NCBI RefSeq assembly: GCF_900230225.1
Contig: NZ_OCNH01000005.1
Coordinates: 1 to 64,000 of the forward strand
Length of the DNA stretch: 64,000 nt
Direction: 5' to 3'
Source of the DNA: Spirosoma fluviale
GTDB taxonomy: Bacteria; Bacteroidota; Bacteroidia; Cytophagales; Spirosomataceae
Shown: positions 43,098-53,412 of the stretch, in pieces
Layout of the letters: every line of letters begins with the position of its first letter
Position numbering within the stretch: position 1 is the first letter of the stretch
Notes under the pieces: generated by a model
Database searches by the model: none
What the model saw: only the letters and a program-made list of their open reading frames with translations
Told to the model about the DNA's origin: nothing
Translations under genes and position numbers: made by a program

Positions 43098-44339
43098 CTA
43101 ACTTAACTCTTTAACGACCAGTTGAACGGTATACCGGCTCTTTTGCTCCAGCAATAGTTTTTTGTTGGGTATTACGCGATCAATAGTTCCCTGATCGTAG
43201 TAGCGGATCGTAATCAACTCCACGTCACTATTGTACGTTACCCGGAAATCCTGTTTCAACAGATTCAGTAAAGCAGGCACCCGGTCGGGATTATTATCGA
43301 CAACCACCGAGAAGCTAATGGCCGTGTTCTGCATCAGGTTAATTTTGACCCCGGCCTGCGCAAACCGTCCGAAAATCCGGCTCAGGTTATCTTCCGCGAT
43401 AAACGAAAAATCGTTCGGATGCAGTGAGATCAACACCTGATTGACTTTGAAAATAAACGATGGGATGGTCAGGTGCCGTTCGTAATTACCGATGACCGTT
43501 CCGGGGGCATCCGGCTTCAGAAAGGAGCGTACATAGAGCGGAATCCCTTTATTCTGAAGCGGCTTGATGGTTTTTGGGTGAATGACCGTTGCACCATAAT
43601 ACGCCAGTTCAATAGCATCCTGGTAGGTGAGCCGTTCCAGCAACACCGTATCATCGAACCATTTGGGGTCGGCGTTCAGTACGCCCGGCACGTCTTTCCA
43701 GATGGTAACGCTTTCGGCATTGAGGCAGAAGGCAAAGATGGCCGCTGTATAGTCCGAACCTTCGCGGCCGAGGGTTGTCGTGCGTTTATCTTCCGTCTGA
43801 CCAATAAACCCCTGCGTGATGCTCACCCCGCTTTTGTTCACAGCCTCTTTTATCTGTCGCGCGGTTGTGTCCCAGTCAACGCGCCCTTCGCGAAACGTAG
43901 TATCCGTACGAATCAATTGCCGGGCGTCGAGCCATTGGGCGTTCAGCCCGGCCTGGGTTAAGTAAGCCGCAATAATCTGCGTTGACAGTACCTCGCCCAA
44001 TGAAACAATCTGATCATAGACTTCATCGTATATGCCTTTAACCGGTTGGCTCAGGTAACTTTCAAGTTGGGCGAAGGTCTGGTGGACGAGGCTGAAATCG
44101 CCGGTCAGCTCGTTAATGATCGTGTTATGGTAGGTCTGTATGGTATCAAACTGGTGTTGGCAAGCCTCCGTTTGCTTATCAACAAACGCGCGTACGAGGT
44201 CTTCCAGGGCATTGGTTGTCTTGCCCATTGCCGAGACAACAATAAGAACGTTATGTCCTTGTGACCTGACTATTTCGGCTAGATTCCGAACACCGGCAGC
44301 ATCTTTTACCGAAGCTCCTCCAAACTTGAATACTTTCAT
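43098..44339 (-). CDS. lysC: Aspartate kinase
   Basis: Aspartokinase phosphorylates L-aspartate, the entry to lysine, threonine and methionine synthesis. The start MKVFKFGGASVKDA is the family signature. GREGSDYTAAIFAF and WKDVPGVLNADPKW are catalytic-domain blocks. The C-terminal ~130 residues form two ACT-like regulatory repeats (VLISLHPNDFSFI, VSFSVVVDN). The length of 413 residues indicates a monofunctional enzyme without homoserine dehydrogenase. A 44355-44440 inverted repeat lies upstream, towards dxs. No leader peptide is visible. Confidence 0.93.
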   Translation of the reverse strand: MKVFKFGGASVKDAAGVRNLAEIVRSQGHNVLIVVSAMGKTTNALEDLVRAFVDKQTEACQHQFDTIQTYHNTIINELTGDFSLVHQTFAQLESYLSQPVKGIYDEVYDQIVSLGEVLSTQIIAAYLTQAGLNAQWLDARQLIRTDTTFREGRVDWDTTARQIKEAVNKSGVSITQGFIGQTEDKRTTTLGREGSDYTAAIFAFCLNAESVTIWKDVPGVLNADPKWFDDTVLLERLTYQDAIELAYYGATVIHPKTIKPLQNKGIPLYVRSFLKPDAPGTVIGNYERHLTIPSFIFKVNQVLISLHPNDFSFIAEDNLSRIFGRFAQAGVKINLMQNTAISFSVVVDNNPDRVPALLNLLKQDFRVTYNSDVELITIRYYDQGTIDRVIPNKKLLLEQKSRYTVQLVVKELS

Positions 44340-44354
44340 ATACTCAAAATAATA

Positions 44355-44440
44355 GGAACGCGGATAAAACGAATGGAACAGATTATAACGGATAAATTAA
44401 AATCCGTGTAAACCCATTTAATCCGCTTCATCCGCGTTCC
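44355..44440. repeat. GGAACGCGGAT inverted repeat
   Basis: GGAACGCGGAT at 44355-44365 and ATCCGCGTTCC at 44430-44440 bracket further imperfect ATCCG/CGGAT copies. It lies between lysC and dxs. Confidence 0.6.
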
Positions 44441-44446
44441 GATATA

Positions 44447-46381
44447 CTAAACTGTTACCGCCCGGCTGGTAAACAGCAACTCACGAACGGCGTCGGCAAT
44501 ACCTTTTGGGTCGAAACCACATTCGCGGTGTAATTCAATCTGTTCGCCATGCTCGATAACGGCATCAGGAATACCCAGGCGTTTAACGCGGGCCATATAC
44601 TCGTTGTCGGCCATGAACTCCAGCACAGCACTGCCAAAACCGCCCATTACGCAGCCATCTTCAACCGTTACTACCCGGTCGAACCGGCTAAAGATTTGAT
44701 GAAGCAGTGCTTCGTCCAGCGGTTTCACATAGCGCATATCGAAATGAGCGGGACGGATACCCTCTTTGGCAAGCATTTCTGTGGCTTCAACGGCGTAGTT
44801 ACCAATGTTCCCAATAGTCAGAATGGCTACTTCTTCGCCATCGGTAATCATGCGTCCCTGACCAATGACCTGTTTTTCCAGAGGGGTTCGCCAGTTGGGC
44901 ATAACGCCCTCGCCCCGTGGATACCGGATGGTGAAGGCCTGTTTACCCTGCTGAACCTCGTCCGACTGGGCGGTGAACATCATGTTGCGGAGTTCCTGCT
45001 CATTCATGGGCGCAGCCACAATCATGTTAGGAATGCAACGCATGTAGGCTAAATCGTACGCACCGTGGTGCGTAGGTCCATCGGCACCGGCAAAACCAGC
45101 ACGGTCGAGGCAGAATATAACCGGTAACTCCTGAATACATACGTCGTGGATCACCTGATCATAGGCGCGCTGCATGAAGGTGGAGTAGATATTGCAGAAA
45201 ACAACTTCGCCCTGCGTTGCCATACCCGCCGAGAACGTTACCGCGTGTTGTTCGGCAATACCCACATCGAACGCCCGCGTTGGCATCGCCTTCATCATGA
45301 TGTTCATCGACGAACCCGATGGCATGGCGGGCGTAACACCCACTATCCGGGAGTTTTGCTCCGCCAGTTCAACCAGCGTATGGCCAAACACATCCTGGTA
45401 CTTGGGCGGTTGTGGCGTATCGTAAATTTTCTTTTGAATAACCCCCGTCACCTTGTCGAATAGACCGGGCGCATGCCACTTAGTCTGATCTTTTTCGGCC
45501 GGTCCGTACCCCTTTCCTTTTACCGTAAGCACGTGCAACAGTTTGGGTCCTGGAATGTGCTTCATGTCGTCCAGAACACTAACCAGATGGTCGATGTCGT
45601 GTCCATCAATCGGCCCGAAATAGCGCAGATGCAGTGACTCGAAGAGGTTGCTTTGCTCAAGCAACGAACTCTTGATGCCCGACTGAACCTGAGAAACCAG
45701 CTCCTGCGCCGTTTTGCCGAGTTTATCCATCTTACCAAGCAGATTCCAAATCTCGTCCTTTACCTTGTTATAGGTTTGAGACGTGGTAATGTCGGTAAGA
45801 TACTCGCGCAGAGCTCCCACGTTGGGGTCTATACTCATGCAGTTGTCATTGAGGACAATCAGCAGATTGCTATCGGTGGCACCGGCGTGGTTCATTCCTT
45901 CAAAGGCTTCACCTGCCGTTAAGGCACCATCGCCAATGACCGCAATATGATTCCGGCTGGTATTTCCCTGAAGTTGTGAAGCAACGGCCATACCCAGCGC
46001 GGCTGAGATGGAAGTAGATGAGTGACCAACTCCGAAGGAGTCGTACTCGCTTTCTTTTCGTTTAGGGAAGCCCGACAGACCCTTGTAGAACCGGTTGGTA
46101 TGGAACTTCTCCCGCCGACCCGTCAGAATTTTATGTCCGTAAGCCTGATGGCCTACATCCCAGACCAGCTGGTCGTCGGGGGTGTTAAAAACGTAATGAA
46201 GGGCAACGGTTAATTCAACTACACCCAGACTGGCACCGAAGTGGCCACCATAGACAGATACATCGTCGATGATAAACTGACGCAACTCGTCGGCAACCTG
46301 TGGTAAGCGGGATTTATCTAGTTTGCGAAGATCTTCGGGGGTATTAATGGTGGCAAGAAGACTGCCAGGGGTAATCAGCAT
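44447..46381 (-). CDS. dxs: 1-deoxy-D-xylulose-5-phosphate synthase
   Basis: Dxs joins pyruvate and glyceraldehyde 3-phosphate, the first step of the MEP isoprenoid pathway, and needs thiamine diphosphate. The ThDP/Mg motif begins GDGALTAGEAFEG at 150. The transketolase-type blocks WDVGHQAYGHKILTGR and VGIAEQHAVTFSAGMA, and the C-terminal VTVEDGCVMGGFGSAV, are intact. The length of 644 residues is normal. It is monocistronic, with a strong terminator 110 nt upstream that closes the rhomboid transcript. Confidence 0.96.
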   Translation of the reverse strand: MLITPGSLLATINTPEDLRKLDKSRLPQVADELRQFIIDDVSVYGGHFGASLGVVELTVALHYVFNTPDDQLVWDVGHQAYGHKILTGRREKFHTNRFYKGLSGFPKRKESEYDSFGVGHSSTSISAALGMAVASQLQGNTSRNHIAVIGDGALTAGEAFEGMNHAGATDSNLLIVLNDNCMSIDPNVGALREYLTDITTSQTYNKVKDEIWNLLGKMDKLGKTAQELVSQVQSGIKSSLLEQSNLFESLHLRYFGPIDGHDIDHLVSVLDDMKHIPGPKLLHVLTVKGKGYGPAEKDQTKWHAPGLFDKVTGVIQKKIYDTPQPPKYQDVFGHTLVELAEQNSRIVGVTPAMPSGSSMNIMMKAMPTRAFDVGIAEQHAVTFSAGMATQGEVVFCNIYSTFMQRAYDQVIHDVCIQELPVIFCLDRAGFAGADGPTHHGAYDLAYMRCIPNMIVAAPMNEQELRNMMFTAQSDEVQQGKQAFTIRYPRGEGVMPNWRTPLEKQVIGQGRMITDGEEVAILTIGNIGNYAVEATEMLAKEGIRPAHFDMRYVKPLDEALLHQIFSRFDRVVTVEDGCVMGGFGSAVLEFMADNEYMARVKRLGIPDAVIEHGEQIELHRECGFDPKGIADAVRELLFTSRAVTV

Positions 46382-46496
46382 GATGGTAGCAGCTAAGCGT
46401 CTGTCTTACAACAACACACGTTCAGAAATCATTGTTCTATTGACGACGTGCAAATATATTCCTATAACGAAGCTAGTACAAATTTTATGAATTATA

Positions 46497-46555
46497 AAAA
46501 ATCTAAGCCTTCAGAGACCCACATACTTACGTAGGCACCAAAGGCTTAGATTTTT
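46497..46555. terminator. Terminator between rhomboid and dxs genes
   Basis: AAAATCTAAGCCTT and AAGGCTTAGATTTTT form a long stem with A- and T-runs on both sides. The loop is about 30 nt. It closes the minus-strand rhomboid transcript. Confidence 0.75.
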
Positions 46556-46628
46556 AAAAGAATGATAAATGCCTGTAAGGAGCCGGTGAATGGGTAAAAT
46601 CTGGATCAGCGCGGCTAAATCAGGCTAT

Positions 46629-47555
46629 TTAATTTCGTTGACTGGCCCGGAAAAGTTTTTGTTTTTCTTCACGTGTCAGACTTTCATAGCCGGAACGGGA
46701 AATTTTATCGAGTATCATATCGACTTCATCCTGATCTGGTGTTGAGGCCGATGCAGATGATGCACCAGCTGCCGATACGTACGAACTAGCCTGGGTGCTG
46801 GCGTTGCTTCGTTGCCGATACGACACCTTAACCGCTGGCTTTGGTTTAAGCAGATTGCTCCATCCATCCACCAACCAGTAAATAGGACGGCCAAGGTCGG
46901 TTCCGTTCTGAAGGAGCTTAACGTAAACAAATCCCATCAGTGCGCCACCCAGGTGAGCCAGGTGCCCGCCCGCATTGGTTCCGGCCGTTTGCGCCACCGA
47001 AAGAATGATAAAGAAGAAAACGATGTACTTAATACGAACAGGACCAAAGAACAGCAGATGGAATGTATAGTTGGGTAGTAAGGTAGCGGCTCCAACAGCT
47101 ACCGAAAAAGCCGCTGCCGATGCGCCAAGCATTCGTGCGCCATCTGCCTGGCTTTGAAAGAAAGGTACCAGATTGTACATCGCCAAATAAAGCAACCCAC
47201 CGGCAAGTCCTCCCATGATGTACAGGCCCATGAGTCGTCGATTGCCCAGATATTCGTCAATCAGCCGACCGAACCAGTACAAAAACAGCATATTATAGAG
47301 AATATGAAAAATCTCCTCATGCGAAAAAAAGTATGTAAACAGCGTCCAAGGTTTGCGTAAAAACGCATGTATTTCACCCGGAACCATTAACTGACTCGTA
47401 ATGAAGTCATACGCGCCCGTATTCTCGGCCATTGTTAGACTGACTTTAGTCACCAACAGGACCAGAAATATGACGACATTAACTAATATCAATTGGACCA
47501 ACGTGTTGTTGGGCTTATTGAATTCGCTCCGAAAATCATCGAACAACCCGCTCAT
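46629..47555 (-). CDS. Rhomboid-family intramembrane protease, extended C-terminus
   Basis: This rhomboid of 308 residues has six membrane helices. The expected catalytic GxSG is GASA in RMLGASAAAFSVAVG, with Ala in place of the last Gly. The partner His is in HLAHLGGALMGF. The C-terminal cytosolic tail ends DILDKISRSGYESLTREEKQKLF-like, given here as a landmark; it is a typical Bacteroidota feature. The substrate is unknown. It follows another rhomboid gene with a 3-nt gap, and the two are certainly co-transcribed. Confidence 0.85.
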   Translation of the reverse strand: MSGLFDDFRSEFNKPNNTLVQLILVNVVIFLVLLVTKVSLTMAENTGAYDFITSQLMVPGEIHAFLRKPWTLFTYFFSHEEIFHILYNMLFLYWFGRLIDEYLGNRRLMGLYIMGGLAGGLLYLAMYNLVPFFQSQADGARMLGASAAAFSVAVGAATLLPNYTFHLLFFGPVRIKYIVFFFIILSVAQTAGTNAGGHLAHLGGALMGFVYVKLLQNGTDLGRPIYWLVDGWSNLLKPKPAVKVSYRQRSNASTQASSYVSAAGASSASASTPDQDEVDMILDKISRSGYESLTREEKQKLFRASQRN

Positions 47556-47558
47556 TCC

Positions 47559-48338
47559 TTAATAAAACGTTTTTCGTTGTGAACCCCAGTATTTGATCAG
47601 TATAAATGCAAACAGCATGCCGCCAATGTGGGCGAAATGAGCGACGTTATCGGCTTGTGTCCGATACACACCCGAGTAAAGCTCAAAGGCCCCGTAAAAG
47701 ATAACGAGATACTTTGCCTTCACCGGTATAGGTGGAAACAATAAAAAAAGCTGAGTGTTCGGAAACAATAGCCCAAATCCCATTATAACCCCAAAAATTG
47801 CTCCCGAAGCGCCAACCATTGGCTCATCAACCTGATTGGAAAATATTCGGTTGACAATGGCGACACTGTCCTGAATGTTTTTACTATCGTTTGGAAAGCT
47901 TTTGAACTTATCAATAAAAGGCGTTAATCGATCATAGTATGAAACCGCGTGCTGATCGACAAACCCCAGAAAATTGTCGTAACCAGGATTATCTCTATAG
48001 GCTTCCACTGTTTCATATACGTCGTGTACTTCATAATAGTTTATACCCGAAAACAATAACGCAGCACCCAATCCGGTAAAAAAGTAAAAAAACGTAAACC
48101 GTTGCGGCCCCCAGAACCGTTCCAGCATAGGGCCGAATACCACCAAACCGATCATGTTACTGAAAATGTGGTTGAAACCACCGTGCAGAAACATATGCGT
48201 CAATAACTGAATCGGGTTGAATTGATCGGATAAAAATGAGTGCAATCCAAACTGTTCGATGATCGCATCATTTGTAACCAGGAAAACCAATACGTTTAGT
48301 ATTAATATCGCGCGGACTACTGGAGTTAGTGAAAACAT
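47559..48338 (-). CDS. Rhomboid-family intramembrane serine protease
   Basis: This 259-residue rhomboid has the standard catalytic serine motif GASGAIFGVIMGFG and the partner His in AHFAHIGGMLFAF. LTHMFLHGGFNHIFSNM is the conserved loop-1/helix-2 block with HGGFxHxxxN. A segment of about 55 polar residues between helices 3 and 4 (residues 110-165) is an unusual extra loop. It lies between mutL and the second rhomboid gene, in one probable operon of mutL, this gene and its neighbour. The substrate is unknown. Confidence 0.88.
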   Translation of the reverse strand: MFSLTPVVRAILILNVLVFLVTNDAIIEQFGLHSFLSDQFNPIQLLTHMFLHGGFNHIFSNMIGLVVFGPMLERFWGPQRFTFFYFFTGLGAALLFSGINYYEVHDVYETVEAYRDNPGYDNFLGFVDQHAVSYYDRLTPFIDKFKSFPNDSKNIQDSVAIVNRIFSNQVDEPMVGASGAIFGVIMGFGLLFPNTQLFLLFPPIPVKAKYLVIFYGAFELYSGVYRTQADNVAHFAHIGGMLFAFILIKYWGSQRKTFY

Positions 48339-48373
48339 CTTATAATGACAAGTTATGCTGATTAAAGCAAATA

Positions 48374-50425
48374 TCAGCGAAATAGTCCAGCAATTTTATC
48401 CAACGACAACACAACCGTTACCGGCTCGCCAGTAGGTGTGTAGCTTGGGTTAGCGGACGCAAATAATTGATTGACTAAAGCCTTCCGCTCCGTAGTGCTC
48501 AGGCGATTTACATACCGCATGGCCGACCGGCGTGCCAGTGAACGGGCCATGGATTCAATCCGATCTAATTTTAACCGGCCTGTATCGGCCCGAAGTTGGG
48601 CCAGCAGGTTTGCAAACAGTTCCTCTTCATTTTCACCCATGATCAAAGCAGGTACACCCCGAATCACAAAGGTATTGGCACCTAGTTCGTCAAACTCAAA
48701 GCCCAGATTCATCAGGTCTTCGCGCAGATCGAGAGCCAGTTGAAAATCGACGGGCATCAGCGTAATCGTTTTAGGAAACAACAACTGCTGCGAGGCTCCG
48801 TTTCGCTTGGTGAGCGAGGCATGGAATTGATCGTACAGGATTCGCTCATGGGCCCGGCGCTGGTCGATCAACAGCATACCCGACTTAATGGGAGCCAGCA
48901 AGTACCGATTCTGGATCTGAACAATGTTATCATCATCAACCAGTACCGGCACATCTTGTTCGGGCGATTCCAAACTTACCTGCAACTGGTTTGCCCGGCT
49001 ACCGAGGGTAATGGGTTCACTTTCCGTTGCCGATTGGTCTGTTGGAACGGGTACCGGTTTTGCCGGGCCCAGCCAGTCACCTTTCTCAACCGGCTCTACT
49101 GTTGGACTGGATGAATGGGTTGTGTTACCCGCCACGCCTTCGTACAACGTTTGCCAATTGTTCAGAGATGGCTTAGTATCTGCCTTTCGGGGCATGTCGA
49201 AGCTGCTGCCTGCGGCCTTGTCCAATGATTCATTTCGTAACGATGTCCGCTCACTGGTAGGCTGCTGTGCTCCGGATGAAGCCCAGGAGGGCGAAATAGG
49301 CCGTGCTACACCGGGTCCGGCGGCTGCTGGCTGAACATCAGGGCTACCATTGCGATTGACATCGGCCGATGTGGGCTTTGGACGAACCCCCGCCAGAAAG
49401 TTAACGTCCGAATCGAAGTCAAGGGAAGGGGAGAGGTTATAAAGTCCAACTGCCTTCCGAACGGCCGCCATCATAATGGCATATACCGATCGCTCGTCAT
49501 CGAATTTTATTTCCGTCTTGGTCGGGTGAATGTTGATGTCGATATGCGACGGATCAATGTCGATGAACAGCACGTAAAACGGGTGGCTGCCTTCCGGCAA
49601 GGTTCCCTCATAGGCACCTACCACCGCGTGATGCAGATAATTGTGCTTGATGAATCGGTTATTGACGAAGAAAAACTGTTCATTACGGGCTTTCTTGGCC
49701 GATTCGGGTTTGCCAATGTACCCGTGTACGGTCACGTACGGAGTTTGTTCTTCGCAGAAATTCAACTGCTCTCGGTAACTCTTACCGAACATATCCACAA
49801 TTCGGCGGCTCAATTTTCCAGCAGGAAGGTTATAAATTTCCTGGTCGTTATGAAACAGGGAGAACGCAACTTCCGGGTTGGCGAGGGCTACCCGTTGAAA
49901 CTCGTCGATGATATGACGCATTTCCACCGAGTTTGATTTTAGAAAGTTACGCCGGGCGGGTACGTTGAAAAATAAATTCTTTATGAGCAGGTTCGTTCCG
50001 GGCAAACACGAAATAGCCTCCTGCGCTTTGATGTCAGAGCCTTCAATTCGAATGAGCGTCCCTAATTCTTCTTCCGCCCGACGGGTACGCATTTCAATTT
50101 GCGCGACAGCCGCAATAGACGCCAGCGCTTCCCCCCGGAAACCCATCGTCCGAATCCGGAACAGATCATCTGAAGAACGGATTTTGGAAGTGGCATGGCG
50201 CTCAAAACTCATGCGGGCGTCGGTTTCGGTCATACCAACACCGTCGTCCACAATCTGAATCAGATTGCGGCCTGCTTCCCGAACAATAACCTGTACTGAT
50301 TTCGCTTTCGCATCTACCGAATTCTCCAGCAACTCTTTCACTACCGAAGCCGGGCGCTGAACAACTTCACCAGCCGCAATCTGGTTAGCAATCGAATCGG
50401 GTAGTAGCTGAATAACGTTTAACAT
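48374..50425 (-). CDS. mutL: DNA mismatch repair protein MutL
   Basis: MutL is a GHKL-family ATPase linking mismatch recognition to repair. The N-terminal motifs QIAAGEVVQRPASVVKELLEN, DDGVGM and GFRGEALASI are intact. The C-terminal dimerisation domain begins about residue 500. The endonuclease motif DQHAxxE reads DQRRAHE near 519, and the zinc motif region near the end reads YTPTGEP instead of CPHGRP, so several metal ligands are missing. The region 350-480 is a variable linker. The length of 683 residues is normal. It is the first gene of a probable operon with two rhomboids. Confidence 0.94.
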   Translation of the reverse strand: MLNVIQLLPDSIANQIAAGEVVQRPASVVKELLENSVDAKAKSVQVIVREAGRNLIQIVDDGVGMTETDARMSFERHATSKIRSSDDLFRIRTMGFRGEALASIAAVAQIEMRTRRAEEELGTLIRIEGSDIKAQEAISCLPGTNLLIKNLFFNVPARRNFLKSNSVEMRHIIDEFQRVALANPEVAFSLFHNDQEIYNLPAGKLSRRIVDMFGKSYREQLNFCEEQTPYVTVHGYIGKPESAKKARNEQFFFVNNRFIKHNYLHHAVVGAYEGTLPEGSHPFYVLFIDIDPSHIDINIHPTKTEIKFDDERSVYAIMMAAVRKAVGLYNLSPSLDFDSDVNFLAGVRPKPTSADVNRNGSPDVQPAAAGPGVARPISPSWASSGAQQPTSERTSLRNESLDKAAGSSFDMPRKADTKPSLNNWQTLYEGVAGNTTHSSSPTVEPVEKGDWLGPAKPVPVPTDQSATESEPITLGSRANQLQVSLESPEQDVPVLVDDDNIVQIQNRYLLAPIKSGMLLIDQRRAHERILYDQFHASLTKRNGASQQLLFPKTITLMPVDFQLALDLREDLMNLGFEFDELGANTFVIRGVPALIMGENEEELFANLLAQLRADTGRLKLDRIESMARSLARRSAMRYVNRLSTTERKALVNQLFASANPSYTPTGEPVTVVLSLDKIAGLFR

Positions 50426-50535
50426 AACGGATAGATCTCCTCAAACGGCCAAAATGCCGTACCTACAATATATAAAAATAACCCCTTAAAAGGCCGTATA
50501 ATTCAACAGAATGAGAGGGAAATTCTACGAAAAGA

Positions 50536-50583
50536 AAAATGCCGCTGGTAAGAAACGATTTCGTCTCACACCAACGGCACTTG
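50536..50583 (-). terminator. rpsJ terminator
   Basis: On the minus strand GCCGTTGGT and ACCAGCGGC pair (one G-T) around an inner ACGA/TCGT hairpin, followed by ATTTTT. It lies 20 nt after the rpsJ stop codon. Confidence 0.75.
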
Positions 50584-50603
50584 AAGCCTTTAACTAAAAA
50601 TCG

Positions 50604-50909
50604 TTAGACTTTGATTTCAACGTCAACACCAGAGGGTAGTTCGAGCTTCATAAGCGCGTCTACCGTTTTAGCACTGCTGCTGTAAATGTCTACCAGACGC
50701 TTGTAGGTGCACAGTTGGAACTGTTCCCGTGCCTTTTTATTGACGTGGGGCGACCGCAGTACGGTGTAGATTTCTTTGTTCGTTGGCAGGGGGATGGGGC
50801 CGCTTACGATAGCACCCGTTGACTTAACCGCTTTCACGATCTTCTCTGCCGATTTGTCAACCAGCATGTGGTCGAACGACTTTAGCTTAATGCGAATTTT
50901 TTGGCTCAT
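50604..50909 (-). CDS. rpsJ: 30S ribosomal protein S10
   Basis: S10 belongs to the 30S head and also serves transcription antitermination with NusB. The whole sequence from [18 protein letters not shown] through [19 protein letters not shown] to the C-terminal [11 protein letters not shown] is standard. The length is 101 residues. I started it at ATG 50909; the open frame continues upstream but begins implausibly. It lies 109 nt after fusA with a strong terminator-like hairpin between. The rest of the S10 operon (rplC onwards) does not follow. mutL does, after a terminator. Confidence 0.96.
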   Translation of the reverse strand: MSQKIRIKLKSFDHMLVDKSAEKIVKAVKSTGAIVSGPIPLPTNKEIYTVLRSPHVNKKAREQFQLCTYKRLVDIYSSSAKTVDALMKLELPSGVDVEIKV

Positions 50910-50967
50910 TGTGTTTTGGTTCGTTATGTGAATATGCCGCCGAAAGAACCATTTACTCCAGCGACAC

Positions 50968-51002
50968 AAAAAATGGGCAGTCGGTCAACAGACCAACTGC
51001 CC
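50968..51002 (-). terminator. Terminator-like hairpin between fusA and rpsJ
   Basis: On the minus strand GGGCAGTTGGTC-TGTT-GACCGACTGCCC is followed by ATTTTTTG. It is a textbook intrinsic terminator placed between two ribosomal-function genes. Confidence 0.8.
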
Positions 51003-51017
51003 AATATCCTGAAAGAC

Positions 51018-53132
51018 TTATTTTCCTGTACCTTTTTCTTTCGCTACAACGCCGTCAGCAATGTTTTGCGGAACAACTTCGTAGTGAGCAAATGTCAGGT
51101 TAGCCGTTGCACGACCCGACGACATGGTGCGCAGATCCGTTACGTAACCGAATAGTTCCGACAGAGGAACGTCAGCCTTGATCACCTGCGATCCAGCTTT
51201 CGTATCCATACCCTTCATCACACCCCGGCGACGGTTGAGGTCACCCGTGATTGGACCGGTATATTCTTCCGGCGTCAATACTTCAACGGCCATAATTGGT
51301 TCGAGCAGTTTCGGACCCGCCTGACGAGCGGCTTCACGGAAACCTAACCGAGCGGCCATTTCGAACGATAGTGAGTCGGAGTCAACGTCGTGGTACGAAC
51401 CGTGGAACAACCGAACTTTCATGCTTTCGAGCGGGAAGCCGGCTAACGGACCATTTTTCAGCGACTCGTCAAAGCCTTTCTGAACGGCGGGGATAAATTC
51501 ACGGGGAATTACACCACCTACGATACCATTAACAAACTCCAGACCTGGCTGAACAACACCGGTTTCGTCTTCGGTACGCGGTCCGAGTTCAAACACGATA
51601 TCGGCAAACTTACCGCGACCACCCGTTTGTTTCTTGTAAACTTCGCGGTGTTCAACGTTTTTCGTCAGCTTCTCTTTATAGGCTACCTGTGGCGCACCCT
51701 GGTTAACTTCCACCTTGAACTCACGACGCATCCGGTCGATGATGATTTCGAGGTGAAGCTCGCCCATACCACGAATAATGGTCTGGCCGGTTTCTTCGTT
51801 CGACTCAACTTTAAGGGTTGGGTCTTCTTCGATCAGCTTACCGATAGCTTTCGAGAAGTTATCCTGGTCGGCAGATTTTTTAGGCTCGATGGCATACCCG
51901 ATAACTGGCTCTGGGAATACCATTGATTCCAGAACGATTGGGTGCTTCTCATCCGACAGCGTATCGCCGGTTTTGATGTCTTTGAAACCAACTACGGCAC
52001 CAATGTCACCCGCTTCCAGACGCTCGATCTGGTTCTGCTTGTTGGCGTGCATCTGGAAAATCCGGGAAATCCGCTCTTTGTTGCCCGAACGGTTGTTCAG
52101 GATATACGAGCCAGACTCCAGAACACCAGAGTACGAACGAACGAAGCAAAGACGACCAACATAAGGGTCAGTAGCAATTTTAAACGCAAGGCCAGAGAAC
52201 GGTTCCGACGTCGATGGTTTCCGGGAAATCTCGGCACCTGTGTCTGGATTCGTTCCTTTGATGCTTTCTTTGTCCAACGGCGATGGCAACAGGGCCATCA
52301 CATAGTCGAGCATGGTTTGCACACCTTTGTTTTTGAAGGATGAACCGCAAAGCATCGGAACGATTTTCATGGCGATCGTTGCTTTACGCAGAGCGGCCAG
52401 AATTTCATCTTCCGAGATCGACTCAGGATCTTCAAAGTATTTCTCCATGAGCTTGTCGTCGAATTCGGCAACGGCTTCCAGGAGTTTTTCACGCCATTCG
52501 GTTGCTTCATCCAGCATATCGGCTGGAATGGGAACCTCCTGGAATGTCATACCTTTATCATCTTCATTCCACTGGATACCCCGGAAGTTAACGAGGTCAA
52601 CCACGCCTTTGAAGTTCTCTTCTTCGCCGATGGGCAACTGAAGGGGAACAGCGTAGCTACCCAGCATTTCCTTCACCTGCTTGCACACGTTCAGGAAGTC
52701 GGCACCGGAGCGGTCCATTTTGTTAACGAAGCCCAAACGAGCTACGTTGTAGTTGTTGGCCAGACGCCAGTTGGTTTCCGACTGCGGCTCAACACCGTCA
52801 ACGGCGCTGAAAAGAAACACCAGACCATCCAATACACGCAGCGAACGGTTCACTTCAACCGTGAAGTCAACGTGGCCTGGTGTGTCAATGATGTTAATGT
52901 GGTACTTATTGGCACGGTAGGTCCAGTCAACAGTGGTAGCGGCAGAGGTAATGGTAATACCCCGCTCTTGCTCCTGTTCCATCCAGTCCATCGTTGCGGC
53001 ACCATCGTGTACCTCACCAATCTTGTGGCTTACCCCGGCGTAATAGAGAATTCGTTCGGTTGTTGTCGTCTTACCCGCATCAATGTGGGCAGCGATACCG
53101 ATGTTTCTCGTGAAATTTAAATCGCGAGCCAT
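51018..53132 (-). CDS. fusA: Elongation factor G
   Basis: EF-G drives ribosome translocation with GTP. G1 is [16 protein letters not shown]2 region [11 protein letters not shown]3 DTPGHVDFT, and G4 NKMDRSGAD. Domain IV begins near [11 protein letters not shown] and ends with the conserved [19 protein letters not shown]. The length of 704 residues is normal. rpsL and rpsG, which usually precede fusA, are absent upstream. The 346-nt gap upstream separates it from a divergent ABC exporter and should contain its promoter. Confidence 0.97.
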   Translation of the reverse strand: MARDLNFTRNIGIAAHIDAGKTTTTERILYYAGVSHKIGEVHDGAATMDWMEQEQERGITITSAATTVDWTYRANKYHINIIDTPGHVDFTVEVNRSLRVLDGLVFLFSAVDGVEPQSETNWRLANNYNVARLGFVNKMDRSGADFLNVCKQVKEMLGSYAVPLQLPIGEEENFKGVVDLVNFRGIQWNEDDKGMTFQEVPIPADMLDEATEWREKLLEAVAEFDDKLMEKYFEDPESISEDEILAALRKATIAMKIVPMLCGSSFKNKGVQTMLDYVMALLPSPLDKESIKGTNPDTGAEISRKPSTSEPFSGLAFKIATDPYVGRLCFVRSYSGVLESGSYILNNRSGNKERISRIFQMHANKQNQIERLEAGDIGAVVGFKDIKTGDTLSDEKHPIVLESMVFPEPVIGYAIEPKKSADQDNFSKAIGKLIEEDPTLKVESNEETGQTIIRGMGELHLEIIIDRMRREFKVEVNQGAPQVAYKEKLTKNVEHREVYKKQTGGRGKFADIVFELGPRTEDETGVVQPGLEFVNGIVGGVIPREFIPAVQKGFDESLKNGPLAGFPLESMKVRLFHGSYHDVDSDSLSFEMAARLGFREAARQAGPKLLEPIMAVEVLTPEEYTGPITGDLNRRRGVMKGMDTKAGSQVIKADVPLSELFGYVTDLRTMSSGRATANLTFAHYEVVPQNIADGVVAKEKGTGK

Positions 53133-53412
53133 TAGCTTGTTATACTGAAAGTTATGTTTTTCTACAATCGAAGAAAGAAGCGCTTGCCCGTTACCGGAAG
53201 GCCTCCTTGCGAATCAGGACGCAAAATTACTGAAAGTCAACCACAAATCAAATTGAATCGTAAAGAATATACTGTTAACGAACCGATTGGGTCGTAAATG
53301 GCCTCGCCGGTACGACTATACGGTATATCCTGCCAACTGCGCCCGATCAGAATAAACAACGGTACACTCTTCTACGCTACATCGCAAAATAAAATTTACA
53401 TATTGTTAACGG

